DNA of 64,000 nucleotides from Rhodococcus wratislaviensis (GTDB lineage Bacteria; Actinomycetota; Actinomycetes; Mycobacteriales; Mycobacteriaceae): NCBI RefSeq assembly GCF_900455735.1, contig NZ_UAUI01000028.1:124001-188000 (forward strand), given 5' to 3'. The notes under the pieces are model-generated. The model saw only the letters and a program-made list of their open reading frames with translations, made no database searches and was not told where the DNA came from. Below, in pieces: positions 1-8,118 of the stretch. Numbering within the stretch: position 1 is the stretch's first letter; each line of letters begins with the position of its first letter. A program made the position numbers and the translations under genes.

Positions 1-134
1 TTCACACCCTCCTCTTGGCGTTCGACCTCGATCAAACCTACGACCCGCTCCTGATCTCGTCCGTACGGCGCCTCTTGCCACGCCGTTGTAGACGATCTGG
101 GCGCACAGACACACGCGGGCAACCCGCACGCGCG

Positions 135-575
135 TCAGCCGATCTGCTCGAACAGCGACACGATGATCCCTTCGGGCCCGCGCACGTAGGCCATCCGCAC
201 GCTGTTCTCGTACTCGCCGATGCCGCCGATGAGCCCGTACCCGTCCGCAGCCACCGCATCGACGGCCGCCTGGAGGTCGCCGACCTCGAAGGACACGTTG
301 CGCAGGCCAAGCTCGTTGGCCATCGCCGCGGGCGATCCGGGCTCGTGCTCGGGCGTGACGAAGGTCGCGAGCTCCAGCCGGGACCCTCCATCGGGCGGCC
401 GCAGCATCGCGATCTCACAGTGCGCGCCTGGGATGCCGCAGACGGTCTCCACGAACTCGCCCTCCACGGATCCGGTGCCCTCGACCTCGAGACCCAGTCC
501 GACGAAGAACGCCGTCACCGAGTCGAGGTCCGCGACGGTGATGCCGATGTGGTCGAAACGTTGTACGTGTGCCAT
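135..575 (-). CDS. VOC (glyoxalase-fold) family protein
   Basis: A 146-residue single-domain protein of the vicinal oxygen chelate superfamily. The N-terminus QRFDHIGITVADLD is the usual first module with a metal-ligand His, and RLELATF near residue 70 supplies the first-half Glu. In the second half the expected ligands look replaced: RNVSFEV stands where families have RHxAFEV, and GIIVSLFE where a Glu is usual, so metal binding may be altered. The start at 575 is preferred over 584 because GGAGG then lies 9 nt upstream. The substrate is unknown. It could be an epimerase, an extradiol-type enzyme or a binding protein. It stands alone next to a flavoprotein gene. Confidence 0.85.
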   Translation of the reverse strand: MAHVQRFDHIGITVADLDSVTAFFVGLGLEVEGTGSVEGEFVETVCGIPGAHCEIAMLRPPDGGSRLELATFVTPEHEPGSPAAMANELGLRNVSFEVGDLQAAVDAVAADGYGLIGGIGEYENSVRMAYVRGPEGIIVSLFEQIG

Positions 576-838
576 GGGATCCATCCTCCATTGTTGTCGG
601 TGCCGATTCGATGCTGGGACGGAGCCGGTGCTGGGATCTCGACCTGTTCTTGCCGCAAAGCTGCAGTCAACCTAAGGGTTCGAAAGATCGTGCGGGACGA
701 CAGGTTGCTTTCGCGGCTGGAAGACCAGGGCACGCCCCTGGTGCATGACGGTCCCCGTGAACCTCTCGCGACCTTTCGTTGGGTGTTCGCCGGCGTTGTC
801 CCAGCGCGCAATCGACCGATCCTAGATGCCCGAGACAG

Positions 839-1330
839 TCACCCGGTCCGCTCGACCAGTTGCTGCAGGAAGTGCGGAAGTCGGCCGGCGCCGAAGTCGA
901 AGTAGCGCACCCAGTGCGGCGTGATCGCGATACGCGCCATCTGGTCGTACAGCTCGCGGCAGTTCTGCTCGAACTGGGCCGCCGCCTCGGCGTCCATGGC
1001 CTTTCTGGCGCTGGCGAGGTATTCCTCGGTCACCCCGTCGACGATCTGGACACTCGCCCGTCCGCGAATCGACAGGGATCGTGCGTCGCCGGGCGTGTCG
1101 CCGCTGTCGATTGTCAGGGCGACGTCCGGGTGGGCTGACAGCGCCGCGACCTTGGGTGCGGTCGCGGCGGTGGAGACCACGACCTGGTCGCCCGTCCAGT
1201 AGAAACCGATCGGGATCACCCGCGGGGTTGCGTCCGTTGCGAGGTACGCCAGGCGGGCCACCGAGCTGGACGTGAGCAGCTGCTGCGCGCCGGTGCTGGT
1301 GAGTTCGTCGTCGATCTCGTGCCGCTTCAT
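839..1330 (-). CDS. Pyridoxamine 5'-phosphate oxidase-like FMN/F420-binding protein
   Basis: A 163-residue protein with the split-barrel fold of the PPOX family. The segment TSSSVARLAYLATDATPRVIP followed by GFYWTGDQVVVST is the typical N-terminal strand pair, and the middle carries VALTIDSGD and RGRASVQIVDG. In actinomycetes this group binds FMN or F420 and reduces small substrates; the specific substrate cannot be read here. The C-terminal part (HWVRYFDFGAGRLPHFLQQ) is an extra helix typical of the longer members. It is transcribed alone, 254 bp upstream of the VOC gene on the same strand. Confidence 0.85.
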   Translation of the reverse strand: MKRHEIDDELTSTGAQQLLTSSSVARLAYLATDATPRVIPIGFYWTGDQVVVSTAATAPKVAALSAHPDVALTIDSGDTPGDARSLSIRGRASVQIVDGVTEEYLASARKAMDAEAAAQFEQNCRELYDQMARIAITPHWVRYFDFGAGRLPHFLQQLVERTG

Positions 1331-1491
1331 GCGTGTTCACCTTCCGTCGTAACGCGGCCCCTTATGGCCGTGTTCACATCAGGGACGGCGCCGGCCGCGG
1401 ATTCTCGACATCGGTCCGCGGAGGAATTCGCAGCAGCCCCGACGACACTGGGTTGCACGGTTTCCACACCGGCGAGCAGGTCCGTGGGTCC

Positions 1492-1773
1492 TCAGGTGGT
1501 CGAGGGCCGGCCGAGCACTCGGTCCCACCAGTCGGCGAGCGGGCTGGGGTCGGGCCAGACGATCGGATCGTCGGCTAGCGACAAGGATTTGCTCGGGTCC
1601 TCGCCCCCGGATTTTCGATCCGGATCGGCGTCGGCCAGGGGTCGCCGCACAGCCCCGCACCGGACGGCGGCCAGAGTCGGTGATCGGTCCGGGTGAGTCG
1701 CTTGTCGGAGCGGCGGCGGATCGGCGGGCGGTGATGGGATGCGGACTGTGGGGTGGATTTCGTTCTCGAGCAC
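1492..1773 (-). CDS. Small hypothetical protein
   Basis: A possible 93-residue protein starting at a GTG with GAAGGAG placed 9 nt upstream. It is proline-rich in its first third and ends in an acidic, tryptophan-containing tail (PLADWWDRVLGRPSTT). Codon third positions are G/C rich like neighbouring genes, which is the main reason to list it. No domain is recognised. It may be spurious. Confidence 0.35.
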   Translation of the reverse strand: MLENEIHPTVRIPSPPADPPPLRQATHPDRSPTLAAVRCGAVRRPLADADPDRKSGGEDPSKSLSLADDPIVWPDPSPLADWWDRVLGRPSTT

Positions 1774-2289
1774 GAACGTTTGCTCCTTCGCTGCATGCAT
1801 CGGTCACCGGACGTGTGGTGCCGGCCGGTCTCCATCGCGGGGGTGATCCACCCACGTCACTGTCGATGCCCCTCAGTTGTATCCGACCCGGCCCGCCCTG
1901 TCAGCTGAACGTCTTACACTGCCGCGGTTCGGGGGCATCCCCACTGCAAGGACCGCGGTCGCGGCGAGGGCCGAGGCGGACCTGCGTTGCGCCGACGCCC
2001 ATCGCAAATGGACGTCCGCGAGGACCCGAAACTGACGTTGCGAACCACGCGTTAACGCGCTTCTCGTTGAAGGTCGGTCGGTGAAGCGCAACTTGGACTC
2101 GGAAAGTGTCGTGCCCGTCGATCGCACCCTGCAGACGACATTCTCACCAGACTGAAAGCGGACAGTGGGCCGCTCCATCCGAACTCGCTCGTCCGGGCAC
2201 GTCCGTGTGTCAACCGGCAACTGATGGTGATCAGCTGCGATCATTCCGGCAGGCGATTCCGGCTGCGGGCGGCCGTCCGCTCCGAACCC
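1774..2289. other. Gene-free stretch
   Basis: About 515 bp between a doubtful small ORF and the end of the acyl-CoA dehydrogenase operon. Reading frames on both strands look like noise, with arginine/serine-rich translations and no domain. I see no convincing terminator or promoter. Confidence 0.4.
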
Positions 2290-3345
2290 CTATATCACCG
2301 AAGCTGCAATGACCTCGTGGTGCGTCTCTGTACTGCCGAATAGCAGTGAGTCACTCTTGGCGCGCCGAAAGTACCTGTGTAGGGGGTGTTCCCAGGTGAA
2401 TCCGATGCCGCCGTGGATTTGGATGGACTCTTCGGCGGCGAAGGTGAAGGCCTCGGACGCCAGTACATGAGCGATGCTCGCTGCAGTGGCCAGTTCGTCC
2501 GTTGGCCGGTCGTCAGCGTTCGCCGCGTCCAGCACTGCGGCGTGCGCCAGCTCGAGTGCCACCAGAATGTCGGTGAGGCGGTGCTTGATCGATTGGAACG
2601 AACCTATCGGTCGGCCGAACTGCTCCCGGTTCTTGGCGTACTCGACCGACATTTCCAGGCACGCCTCGGCGGCGCCGACCTGTTCGGACGCAAGCGCCAC
2701 GAGGGCTGACGCCTGCGCGCGTGGCAGCGTCGCAGCCAGGTTCGGGTTGCCGACCGCCTGCGCGTGGGCGTCGAAGAACTCGATCCGGGTCAGTGGGCGG
2801 GTGGTGTCAAGGGACTCTAGGGGGGTACGCACGACGCCGGGTGTAGTGCCGTCGATGACTGCTAGCTCGAGGCCCTTCTCTCCGCGTGCGACAACGACGA
2901 GGAGGTCTGCATTGGCGCCGTCTACCACGAATTCTCGTGTGCCCCGCAGAATCAACTGGCTGTTACCGGTTACGTTGGCGGTAATCGGGGTGTCCGAGTA
3001 GGGGTACCCGGCGACCAGCGTGGCAATGCGTTCGCCTGTTGCGATTGCGGGCAGATGCGTGGCGCGGCCCGTGTCGGAGGAGCATTCCGAGAGGGTGAGC
3101 CCGGCAAGACACACGGACGAGAAGAAGGGGGCGTTGGAGATGGTGCGGCCGAGTTCGTGCATCACGACGGAGGTGTCTTTGAGGGTGCAACCGGCTCCGC
3201 CGAAGCGTTCGGGGAAGGGGATCTCGGTCAATCCCAGGCCGGTGAGCCCTTCCCACAGTGCTTGTTCGGTGTCGGCGTTCTTCGTAAGGAAGGCGCGGAC
3301 GCTGTCGCGAAGTTGTTCTTGTTCGTGGGTCAATTCGAGGGCCAT
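2290..3345 (-). CDS. Acyl-CoA dehydrogenase (short FadE-type, subunit-like)
   Basis: A 351-residue acyl-CoA dehydrogenase, last gene of the 7046-to-2290 minus operon. The N-terminal helical domain starts ELTHEQEQLRDSVRAFL. The flavin-side core includes NREQFGRPIGSFQSIKHRL and the C-terminal helix bundle includes IQIHGGIGFTWEHPLHRYF. At the usual catalytic-base position the sequence is LLFGSTETHH, without a Glu. Together with its short length and its tandem partner, this suggests a heteromeric alpha2beta2 enzyme of the type used on ring or side-chain CoA thioesters. That is inference. The start at 3345 is chosen because ELTHEQ is the family N-terminus and GGAGC precedes it. Confidence 0.9.
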   Translation of the reverse strand: MALELTHEQEQLRDSVRAFLTKNADTEQALWEGLTGLGLTEIPFPERFGGAGCTLKDTSVVMHELGRTISNAPFFSSVCLAGLTLSECSSDTGRATHLPAIATGERIATLVAGYPYSDTPITANVTGNSQLILRGTREFVVDGANADLLVVVARGEKGLELAVIDGTTPGVVRTPLESLDTTRPLTRIEFFDAHAQAVGNPNLAATLPRAQASALVALASEQVGAAEACLEMSVEYAKNREQFGRPIGSFQSIKHRLTDILVALELAHAAVLDAANADDRPTDELATAASIAHVLASEAFTFAAEESIQIHGGIGFTWEHPLHRYFRRAKSDSLLFGSTETHHEVIAASVI

Positions 3346-3353
3346 GTTTGCTC

Positions 3354-4592
3354 CTAGCGCGGTTCTCTGGGCAGCCCGAGGCCGCGTTCGCCGATGATGT
3401 TTCGCTGGATCTCGTCGGAGCCGCCGGCGATGCGGTAGCCCGGGGCGCCCAGGAGATGCTCGGTCCAGGCATAGGTGTTCGGAATGCCCGTGTCGGCGAG
3501 GATGCGGGGTCCGAGGAATCGGGCCGCGGCGTCGCCGATGCGCTTGAGATTCTGCGTCCACACGAGCTTGGCGATCGAGCCCTCGACTCCAGGAACATGG
3601 CCGGCGAGTTCACGTTCGGCATAGCGGGCGTTGAACATTGCGGTGGCTCGCTCGTAGACGACGACTCGGGCAAGTGTCTGACGCACGTGGGGGTCGTCGG
3701 TGATACCAAGTTGCTTGGCCAGGCGGATCAGATCGGCTGCGCTTCCGCCGGCGGAGACGATTCCGCCGCTGGAGCTGCGTTCGAAACCGAGGGTGGTCAA
3801 TGCGACGTTCCAACCGTCGCCGATCTCGCCGAGACGCAGCGAGTCAGGCAGTTCGACGGCGGTGAGGAATACCTCGTTGAACGTGGAACCGCCGGACATC
3901 TGGCGGATTGGCCGGGTTTCGATTCCTGGGGCGTCCATCGGCACCAGGAACGCTGTCATTCCGCGGTGCTTGGGTGCGGCGGGGTCGCTGCGCGCGATGA
4001 GTAGTCCCCACTCGGAGAATTGTGCGCCGGAACTCCACACCTTCTGACCGGTGATCTTCCAGCCGGTGTCGGTGCGAACTGCGCGGGTCGCGAGCGCGGC
4101 CAGGTCGGATCCGGCGCCGGGTTCGGAGAAGAGCTGGCAGCACAGTTCGTCGGCACGCAGGAACGGTTGCACGAATCGTTGTTTGTGTTCCTCGGTGCCG
4201 AGCAGGTGGATGGTCGGTGCGATCAGCTCCACGGTCACCAGGATGGTCTCGTGCCGCTCCGGGGCACGGAACTGACGTTCGAGCTCGACGTAGATCCGTT
4301 CGTGGGAGGCGGTCAGGCCCGGTCCGCCCCATTCGGGGCCCCAGGTGATCGCGCCGAATCCGGCGTCGACGCGTGCGGATTGCCAGGCCTTGCCGCGGAC
4401 GAGTAGTTCGCGCTCTTCGGCCTCTGTGCGGTTGTGGAAGATGGCGTAGGACGGCTCCGCGTCGTTTCCTGGCAGGTCGGTTTCGGTGGCCGGGGGATGC
4501 CGGTCCAGCCGCTGTGACAGCCACGCGGTGGCGCGTTCCTCGAACGCGTCCAGGTCTTCCGGTGTTGCCAGTTCGCTCGTTGCCGTACTCAT
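3354..4592 (-). CDS. Acyl-CoA dehydrogenase
   Basis: A 412-residue FAD-dependent acyl-CoA dehydrogenase. It has the flavin-contact motif LFSEPGAGSDLA near residue 150, the WSSGAQFSEWG strand, and the terminal signature GGSDEIQRNIIGERGLGLP. Its start codon overlaps the stop of the upstream enoyl-CoA hydratase gene (ATGA), and the next dehydrogenase starts 8 bp after its stop, so translation is probably coupled. It likely introduces the alpha,beta double bond into the CoA ester made by the operon's ligase, possibly as a heteromer with the 2290 product. Confidence 0.92.
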   Translation of the reverse strand: MSTATSELATPEDLDAFEERATAWLSQRLDRHPPATETDLPGNDAEPSYAIFHNRTEAEERELLVRGKAWQSARVDAGFGAITWGPEWGGPGLTASHERIYVELERQFRAPERHETILVTVELIAPTIHLLGTEEHKQRFVQPFLRADELCCQLFSEPGAGSDLAALATRAVRTDTGWKITGQKVWSSGAQFSEWGLLIARSDPAAPKHRGMTAFLVPMDAPGIETRPIRQMSGGSTFNEVFLTAVELPDSLRLGEIGDGWNVALTTLGFERSSSGGIVSAGGSAADLIRLAKQLGITDDPHVRQTLARVVVYERATAMFNARYAERELAGHVPGVEGSIAKLVWTQNLKRIGDAAARFLGPRILADTGIPNTYAWTEHLLGAPGYRIAGGSDEIQRNIIGERGLGLPREPR

Positions 4593-5353
4593 ATGTTCTT
4601 GCCGTTCGTTAGTGCGGCCATTCGTGCCCCGACTGCAGTCTTGGAGTCCGGATGCTCGGACAGCCGGACGGTGAAGGTCTGTTCGAGCTCGTAGCCGCGC
4701 TTGAGATCCATACCCTCGCAGCCGTTCAACGATTGCTTCGCCAGGGTCAGTGCGTAGCGGCTCTTCGAGGCGATGGACCGTGCGCGGGTGAGCGCCGTGG
4801 TCATGAGTACGTCGTGGGGGACCACCTCGATCGGCGCGCCCCACCGCTCGAGGGTGTGTGCGTCGACGGCTTCTGCGGTGAAGAACAGCCGGCGCATTGC
4901 CTGCTGCGGCAGCATGCGGGCGGTGAATCGGCCACCGCCGAGTACCCCGACGTTCATTTCCGGCAGTCCGAACGTTGCCTTCGCCGACGCCACCACGAGG
5001 TCGCAGGATGCGGTCAGACCAAATCCGCTGCCTAGGGCCGGACCGTTGACGGCGGCAATGACGGGGATCGAGCAATCGATGAGGTTGAACATCGCGCGGC
5101 GGACGTTGCGCATCTGCAATTCACCGCTCGTCGTGTCCATGGTGCGGAAGTCGTTGAGGTCGTTGCCCGCGCAGAACACGTGACCGCGTCCAGTGAGCAC
5201 GGCGACGTTGACTGTCGGATCGTCGGATAGCCGGTCGAAGGCCTCGGCAAGTTCGCCGTACATTCGGTGGTCGATTGCATTGACCTTGCCGCGGGCGAGT
5301 TCGACCAGCGCGATCCCTGGTTCGGGTTGGGAGATGAGAATGTGCTCGGTCAT
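4589..5353 (-). CDS. Enoyl-CoA hydratase/isomerase family protein
   Basis: A 254-residue crotonase-fold enzyme. It shows the CoA/oxyanion-hole segments VFCAGNDLNDF and GPALGSGFGLTASCDLVVAS, then FGLPEMNVGVLGGG, where a Glu of the active site normally sits. It probably hydrates the enoyl-CoA produced by the adjacent dehydrogenases. The start at 5353 gives the family N-terminus TEHILISQPEPG; an upstream in-frame ATG at 5380 is less likely. It lies 7 bp after the CoA ligase gene and overlaps the next gene by 4 bp. Confidence 0.92.
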   Translation of the reverse strand: MTEHILISQPEPGIALVELARGKVNAIDHRMYGELAEAFDRLSDDPTVNVAVLTGRGHVFCAGNDLNDFRTMDTTSGELQMRNVRRAMFNLIDCSIPVIAAVNGPALGSGFGLTASCDLVVASAKATFGLPEMNVGVLGGGRFTARMLPQQAMRRLFFTAEAVDAHTLERWGAPIEVVPHDVLMTTALTRARSIASKSRYALTLAKQSLNGCEGMDLKRGYELEQTFTVRLSEHPDSKTAVGARMAALTNGKNI

Positions 5354-5360
5354 GTCGTCC

Positions 5361-7046
5361 TCACTTCTCATGCGCCGCATGGAGGCTGACGCCGACCATC
5401 TGCGGCGGGAGGTCGGTGCGGTTACGGGTCCAGTCGCGGAGCGCGAACTTCTGGATCTTGCCGCTCGCGGTCTTGGGTAGTACGTCCACCACGAAGACGC
5501 TCTCGGGGATTTTCTGTTTGGCGACCTCGCGTCCGGTCAGGAACTCGTGGACGTCTTCGAGGGTGAGGTCCTGTGCGTGGTGGGTGACGACGAAGGCGCA
5601 ACCCCGTTCACCGGTCGTCGCGTCCGGCCCGGCGACGACGGCGACCTCGCTGACGGCGGGGTGCTCACTGAGCAGGTTTTCCACCTCGTGAGTGCTGATC
5701 TTCTCGCCGGAGCGGTTGATGATGTCCTTGATTCGGCCCTCGATGTGGATTGCGCCGGTGTCGTCGAACCGTGCGAGGTCACCGGACCGGAAGAAGCCGT
5801 CCTCGGTGAACGCCGCGGCGTTGAGCGAGGGGTCGAGGTACCCGAGGAAGGTGTCGGGGCCGCGCCACAGTACTTCGCCGACGGAGCCGGGCTCGACGGG
5901 GCGCTCGGAGGGGTCGACGATGATCACCTCGGTGGGCGTGAGGACTCGACCGTCGGTTCGGGTGCGTAATTGTGCTGTGTCCCAGCGATTGCCTGCTGTG
6001 ACGGACGGTCCCTCGGTGGCGCCGTACATTCGGACGACGGTGCCGAGTCGCTCGGTGGCCCGACGGGTCAGGTCGTCCGGCATGTCAGCGCCGCCGCACA
6101 CGATGTACCTGATCGACGGAGTGGGGCGACCCTCCGCGATCGCGGCGTCGAGCAGCCCCTGCAGGAACGGTGTGGAGAAGATCATGAAGCTGGCGGCGTC
6201 GCGGGAAATCTTGTCGAGCGCGGCGACTGGATCCCACTGATCGTGCAGCACGACGGGCGCCCCGAGCAGGAAAGGCAGGGTCAAGGCACAATTCACGCCG
6301 GTCACGTGCGTGACCGGCGACGGGTTGAAGATGACGTCGTTCTCGTTGAGGCCGAACAACTCGATCATCGAGAGGTTCTCGAATACCAGGGTGTTGTGGC
6401 TGTGCAGCGCGCCCTTCGGATCCGCGGTCGTCCCAGAGGTGTACAAGAGCAGGCAGACCTGATCTGGATCTGGGTGTGGCAGTGCGGCAACCACCTTCGC
6501 GGCCCCGGCCGGGGCACTGTCGAGCAGCTCCGTCCAGGTGGTCATCCGCTCGTCGGTGCCGCGCTCGCCACGGTCGCCGAGGATGACGATCTTCTTCAGG
6601 TGCGGCAAGTCGTCGAGCAGCTGGTCATACATCGCGGCGTAGTCGAATCCCCGGTAGGTCGCGGGAATGAAGACGGCCGACGTCCGCGCCTGCCCGAGGA
6701 TGAACCGCAGCTCGCGCCCTCGGTAGATCGGGACTATGGGGTTGGCGACGGCGCCGAGCTTCATGATCGCCTGGTAGACGATGACCGCTTCGGCCCGGTT
6801 GGGGAGCTGGAACGAGACCACGTCGTCGGCGCCGATCCCGGCCGAATGCAGCGCCGCAGCGAGCGTGGTCGCGTCGCGGTCGACGTCGGCGAAGGTCAAC
6901 CGTGTGTCGCCGTCGATCACGGCCACTGCGTCCGGGAACAGCGAGGCGGCGCGTGTCAAGTAGTGCCCTATCGGCTGATCACGCCAGTGCCCTGACTCGC
7001 GGTAGGAATGGGCAAGGTCGGGCGTCGGTGGGCGCGTCGGCCACAT
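5361..7046 (-). CDS. Acyl-CoA synthetase (cyclohexanecarboxylate-CoA-ligase-like)
   Basis: A 561-residue ANL-superfamily ligase, first gene of the minus operon. It forms an acyl-CoA from a free acid, ATP and CoA. Motifs: LLLYTSGTTADPKGALHSHN (P-loop-like, ~200), VRMYGATEGPSV, GFFRSGDLARFDDTG, the hinge GRIKDIINRSGEKIS, and the C-terminal Lys in PKTASGKIQKFALRDW. The N-terminus and overall order resemble AliA/BadA-like ligases for alicyclic or short branched acids, but the substrate is not proven. A FadR-type gene is divergent, with an operator-like motif in the gap. Confidence 0.9.
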   Translation of the reverse strand: MWPTRPPTPDLAHSYRESGHWRDQPIGHYLTRAASLFPDAVAVIDGDTRLTFADVDRDATTLAAALHSAGIGADDVVSFQLPNRAEAVIVYQAIMKLGAVANPIVPIYRGRELRFILGQARTSAVFIPATYRGFDYAAMYDQLLDDLPHLKKIVILGDRGERGTDERMTTWTELLDSAPAGAAKVVAALPHPDPDQVCLLLYTSGTTADPKGALHSHNTLVFENLSMIELFGLNENDVIFNPSPVTHVTGVNCALTLPFLLGAPVVLHDQWDPVAALDKISRDAASFMIFSTPFLQGLLDAAIAEGRPTPSIRYIVCGGADMPDDLTRRATERLGTVVRMYGATEGPSVTAGNRWDTAQLRTRTDGRVLTPTEVIIVDPSERPVEPGSVGEVLWRGPDTFLGYLDPSLNAAAFTEDGFFRSGDLARFDDTGAIHIEGRIKDIINRSGEKISTHEVENLLSEHPAVSEVAVVAGPDATTGERGCAFVVTHHAQDLTLEDVHEFLTGREVAKQKIPESVFVVDVLPKTASGKIQKFALRDWTRNRTDLPPQMVGVSLHAAHEK

Positions 7047-7124
7047 CTGTACCTCCGGGAGAGCGTCACGTTCGGATGTTGACTGGTGCCACGTGTTGAC
7101 TGGAGCCCACGCTAGCCACTTTCC

Positions 7125-7145
7125 CTAAATATGTACAGAGTTTAG
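7125..7145. promoter_or_regulatory. Probable FadR/GntR operator, copy 1
   Basis: The gap between the ligase operon (minus) and the GntR gene (plus) holds CTAAATATGTACAGAGTTTAG, an imperfect palindrome with arms CTAAA/TTTAG around a TGTACA core. Almost the same string recurs at 7997-8016 in front of the transporter gene. A repeated palindrome next to the regulator gene is the expected layout for its own binding site. Confidence 0.6.
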
Positions 7146-7180
7146 CGATACCGTCTCGGAGCTGGGTAGGGTTTGTACGC

Positions 7181-7972
7181 ATGGCGGCTACACATCGAAC
7201 TGTCGACGAGCGCACCGGGAACGCACTGACGCCGGACGACGCCCATCGCGCACCGGGCAGGGCCCCGAAAATGTCCGAACGCATCGCGAATCAGATAGCG
7301 GACGAGATCCTCGGAGGCGGCATCGAGGCCGGTGACCGGTTGCCGACCGAGAAGGAGATGGTCGCCGAGTACGGCGTTGCGCGCACGACTGTGCGCGAAG
7401 CCCTCCGACTGCTCGAGAGCCGGGGCCTGGTCACCATTCGGGCCGGCGTCGGCGGCGGCCCCGTCGCGTGCCGACCGCAATTCGAATCACTGGGCAACAC
7501 CATGAAACTGTTCCTGCAGCTCGAGGGCGCAAATCTCAGCGACGTCATCGACACTCGGCTGACCCTGGAACCGGTGGTCGCGCAACAGGCCACACCTCGA
7601 ATTACGGACGGTCAGCTGGACGAATTGCAGGCAGCGCTCGACAGCATGCGGACACAGCCCGACGACTACGACAACTTCATCGAGAAGAACGCGCTGTTCC
7701 ACACCACCATCTACACCGCATCCGGAAACCCGGTGCTGCGCATCCTCATGGAAACGCTGCTGCTGCTGGTGCGGGACGCGGAACCCTCACGGCATCCTGA
7801 GATCACCCGCACCGCCGCCGTCGAAGCGCAGCAACTGGTACTCAATGCCATGCGCTCCCGAAATGCGTCCGCCGCGGGAGAGGCGATGGAGGCCTTCGTC
7901 CACGACACCGCGAAGTACTACCGCAAGCGCCTTGCACACATCATCTCCGAGCCCGTGCACTGGCAGCTCTAG
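7181..7972 (+). CDS. FadR-family GntR transcriptional regulator
   Basis: A 263-residue regulator. The winged helix-turn-helix spans about residues 28-95 (SERIANQIADEIL, GDRLPTEKEMVAEYGVARTT, VREALRLLESRGLV). The C-terminal all-helical FCD effector domain has the metal-ligand type residues D..R and H (NALFHTTIYTASGNPVL). It is divergent from the ligase operon and followed by the MHS transporter gene. Shared operator-like motifs at 7125-7145 and 7997-8016 suggest that it represses both and itself until the acid or its CoA ester appears. An N-terminal extension of about 25 residues precedes the HTH; an internal ATG at 7271 (MSERIANQ) is an alternative start. Confidence 0.92.
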   Translation: MAATHRTVDERTGNALTPDDAHRAPGRAPKMSERIANQIADEILGGGIEAGDRLPTEKEMVAEYGVARTTVREALRLLESRGLVTIRAGVGGGPVACRPQFESLGNTMKLFLQLEGANLSDVIDTRLTLEPVVAQQATPRITDGQLDELQAALDSMRTQPDDYDNFIEKNALFHTTIYTASGNPVLRILMETLLLLVRDAEPSRHPEITRTAAVEAQQLVLNAMRSRNASAAGEAMEAFVHDTAKYYRKRLAHIISEPVHWQL

Positions 7973-7996
7973 CGGTCTGCTTCCGTTCATTTTCGG

Positions 7997-8016
7997 AAAT
8001 ATGTACAGATTTAGCG
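7997..8016. promoter_or_regulatory. Probable FadR/GntR operator, copy 2
   Basis: AAATATGTACAGATTTAGCG matches the upstream copy at 7127-7147 except for one missing G in the spacer. It sits about 100 bp ahead of the MHS transporter start, where a repressor site would be expected. Confidence 0.6.
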
Positions 8017-8118
8017 GATGCGCGGTTATGGTGTGGAAGCGCTCGCATGAGGTGACCCACTCCCACCTGCGGTAAGCGCACCTTCGGTCCACGCATTCCG
8101 CACAGAAATGAGACGTTC

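Noticed and set aside
15-905. Long open frame on the plus strand over the VOC gene
   Set aside because: Arg/His/Pro-rich antisense translation of the VOC gene and its spacer, with no domain; a G+C artefact.
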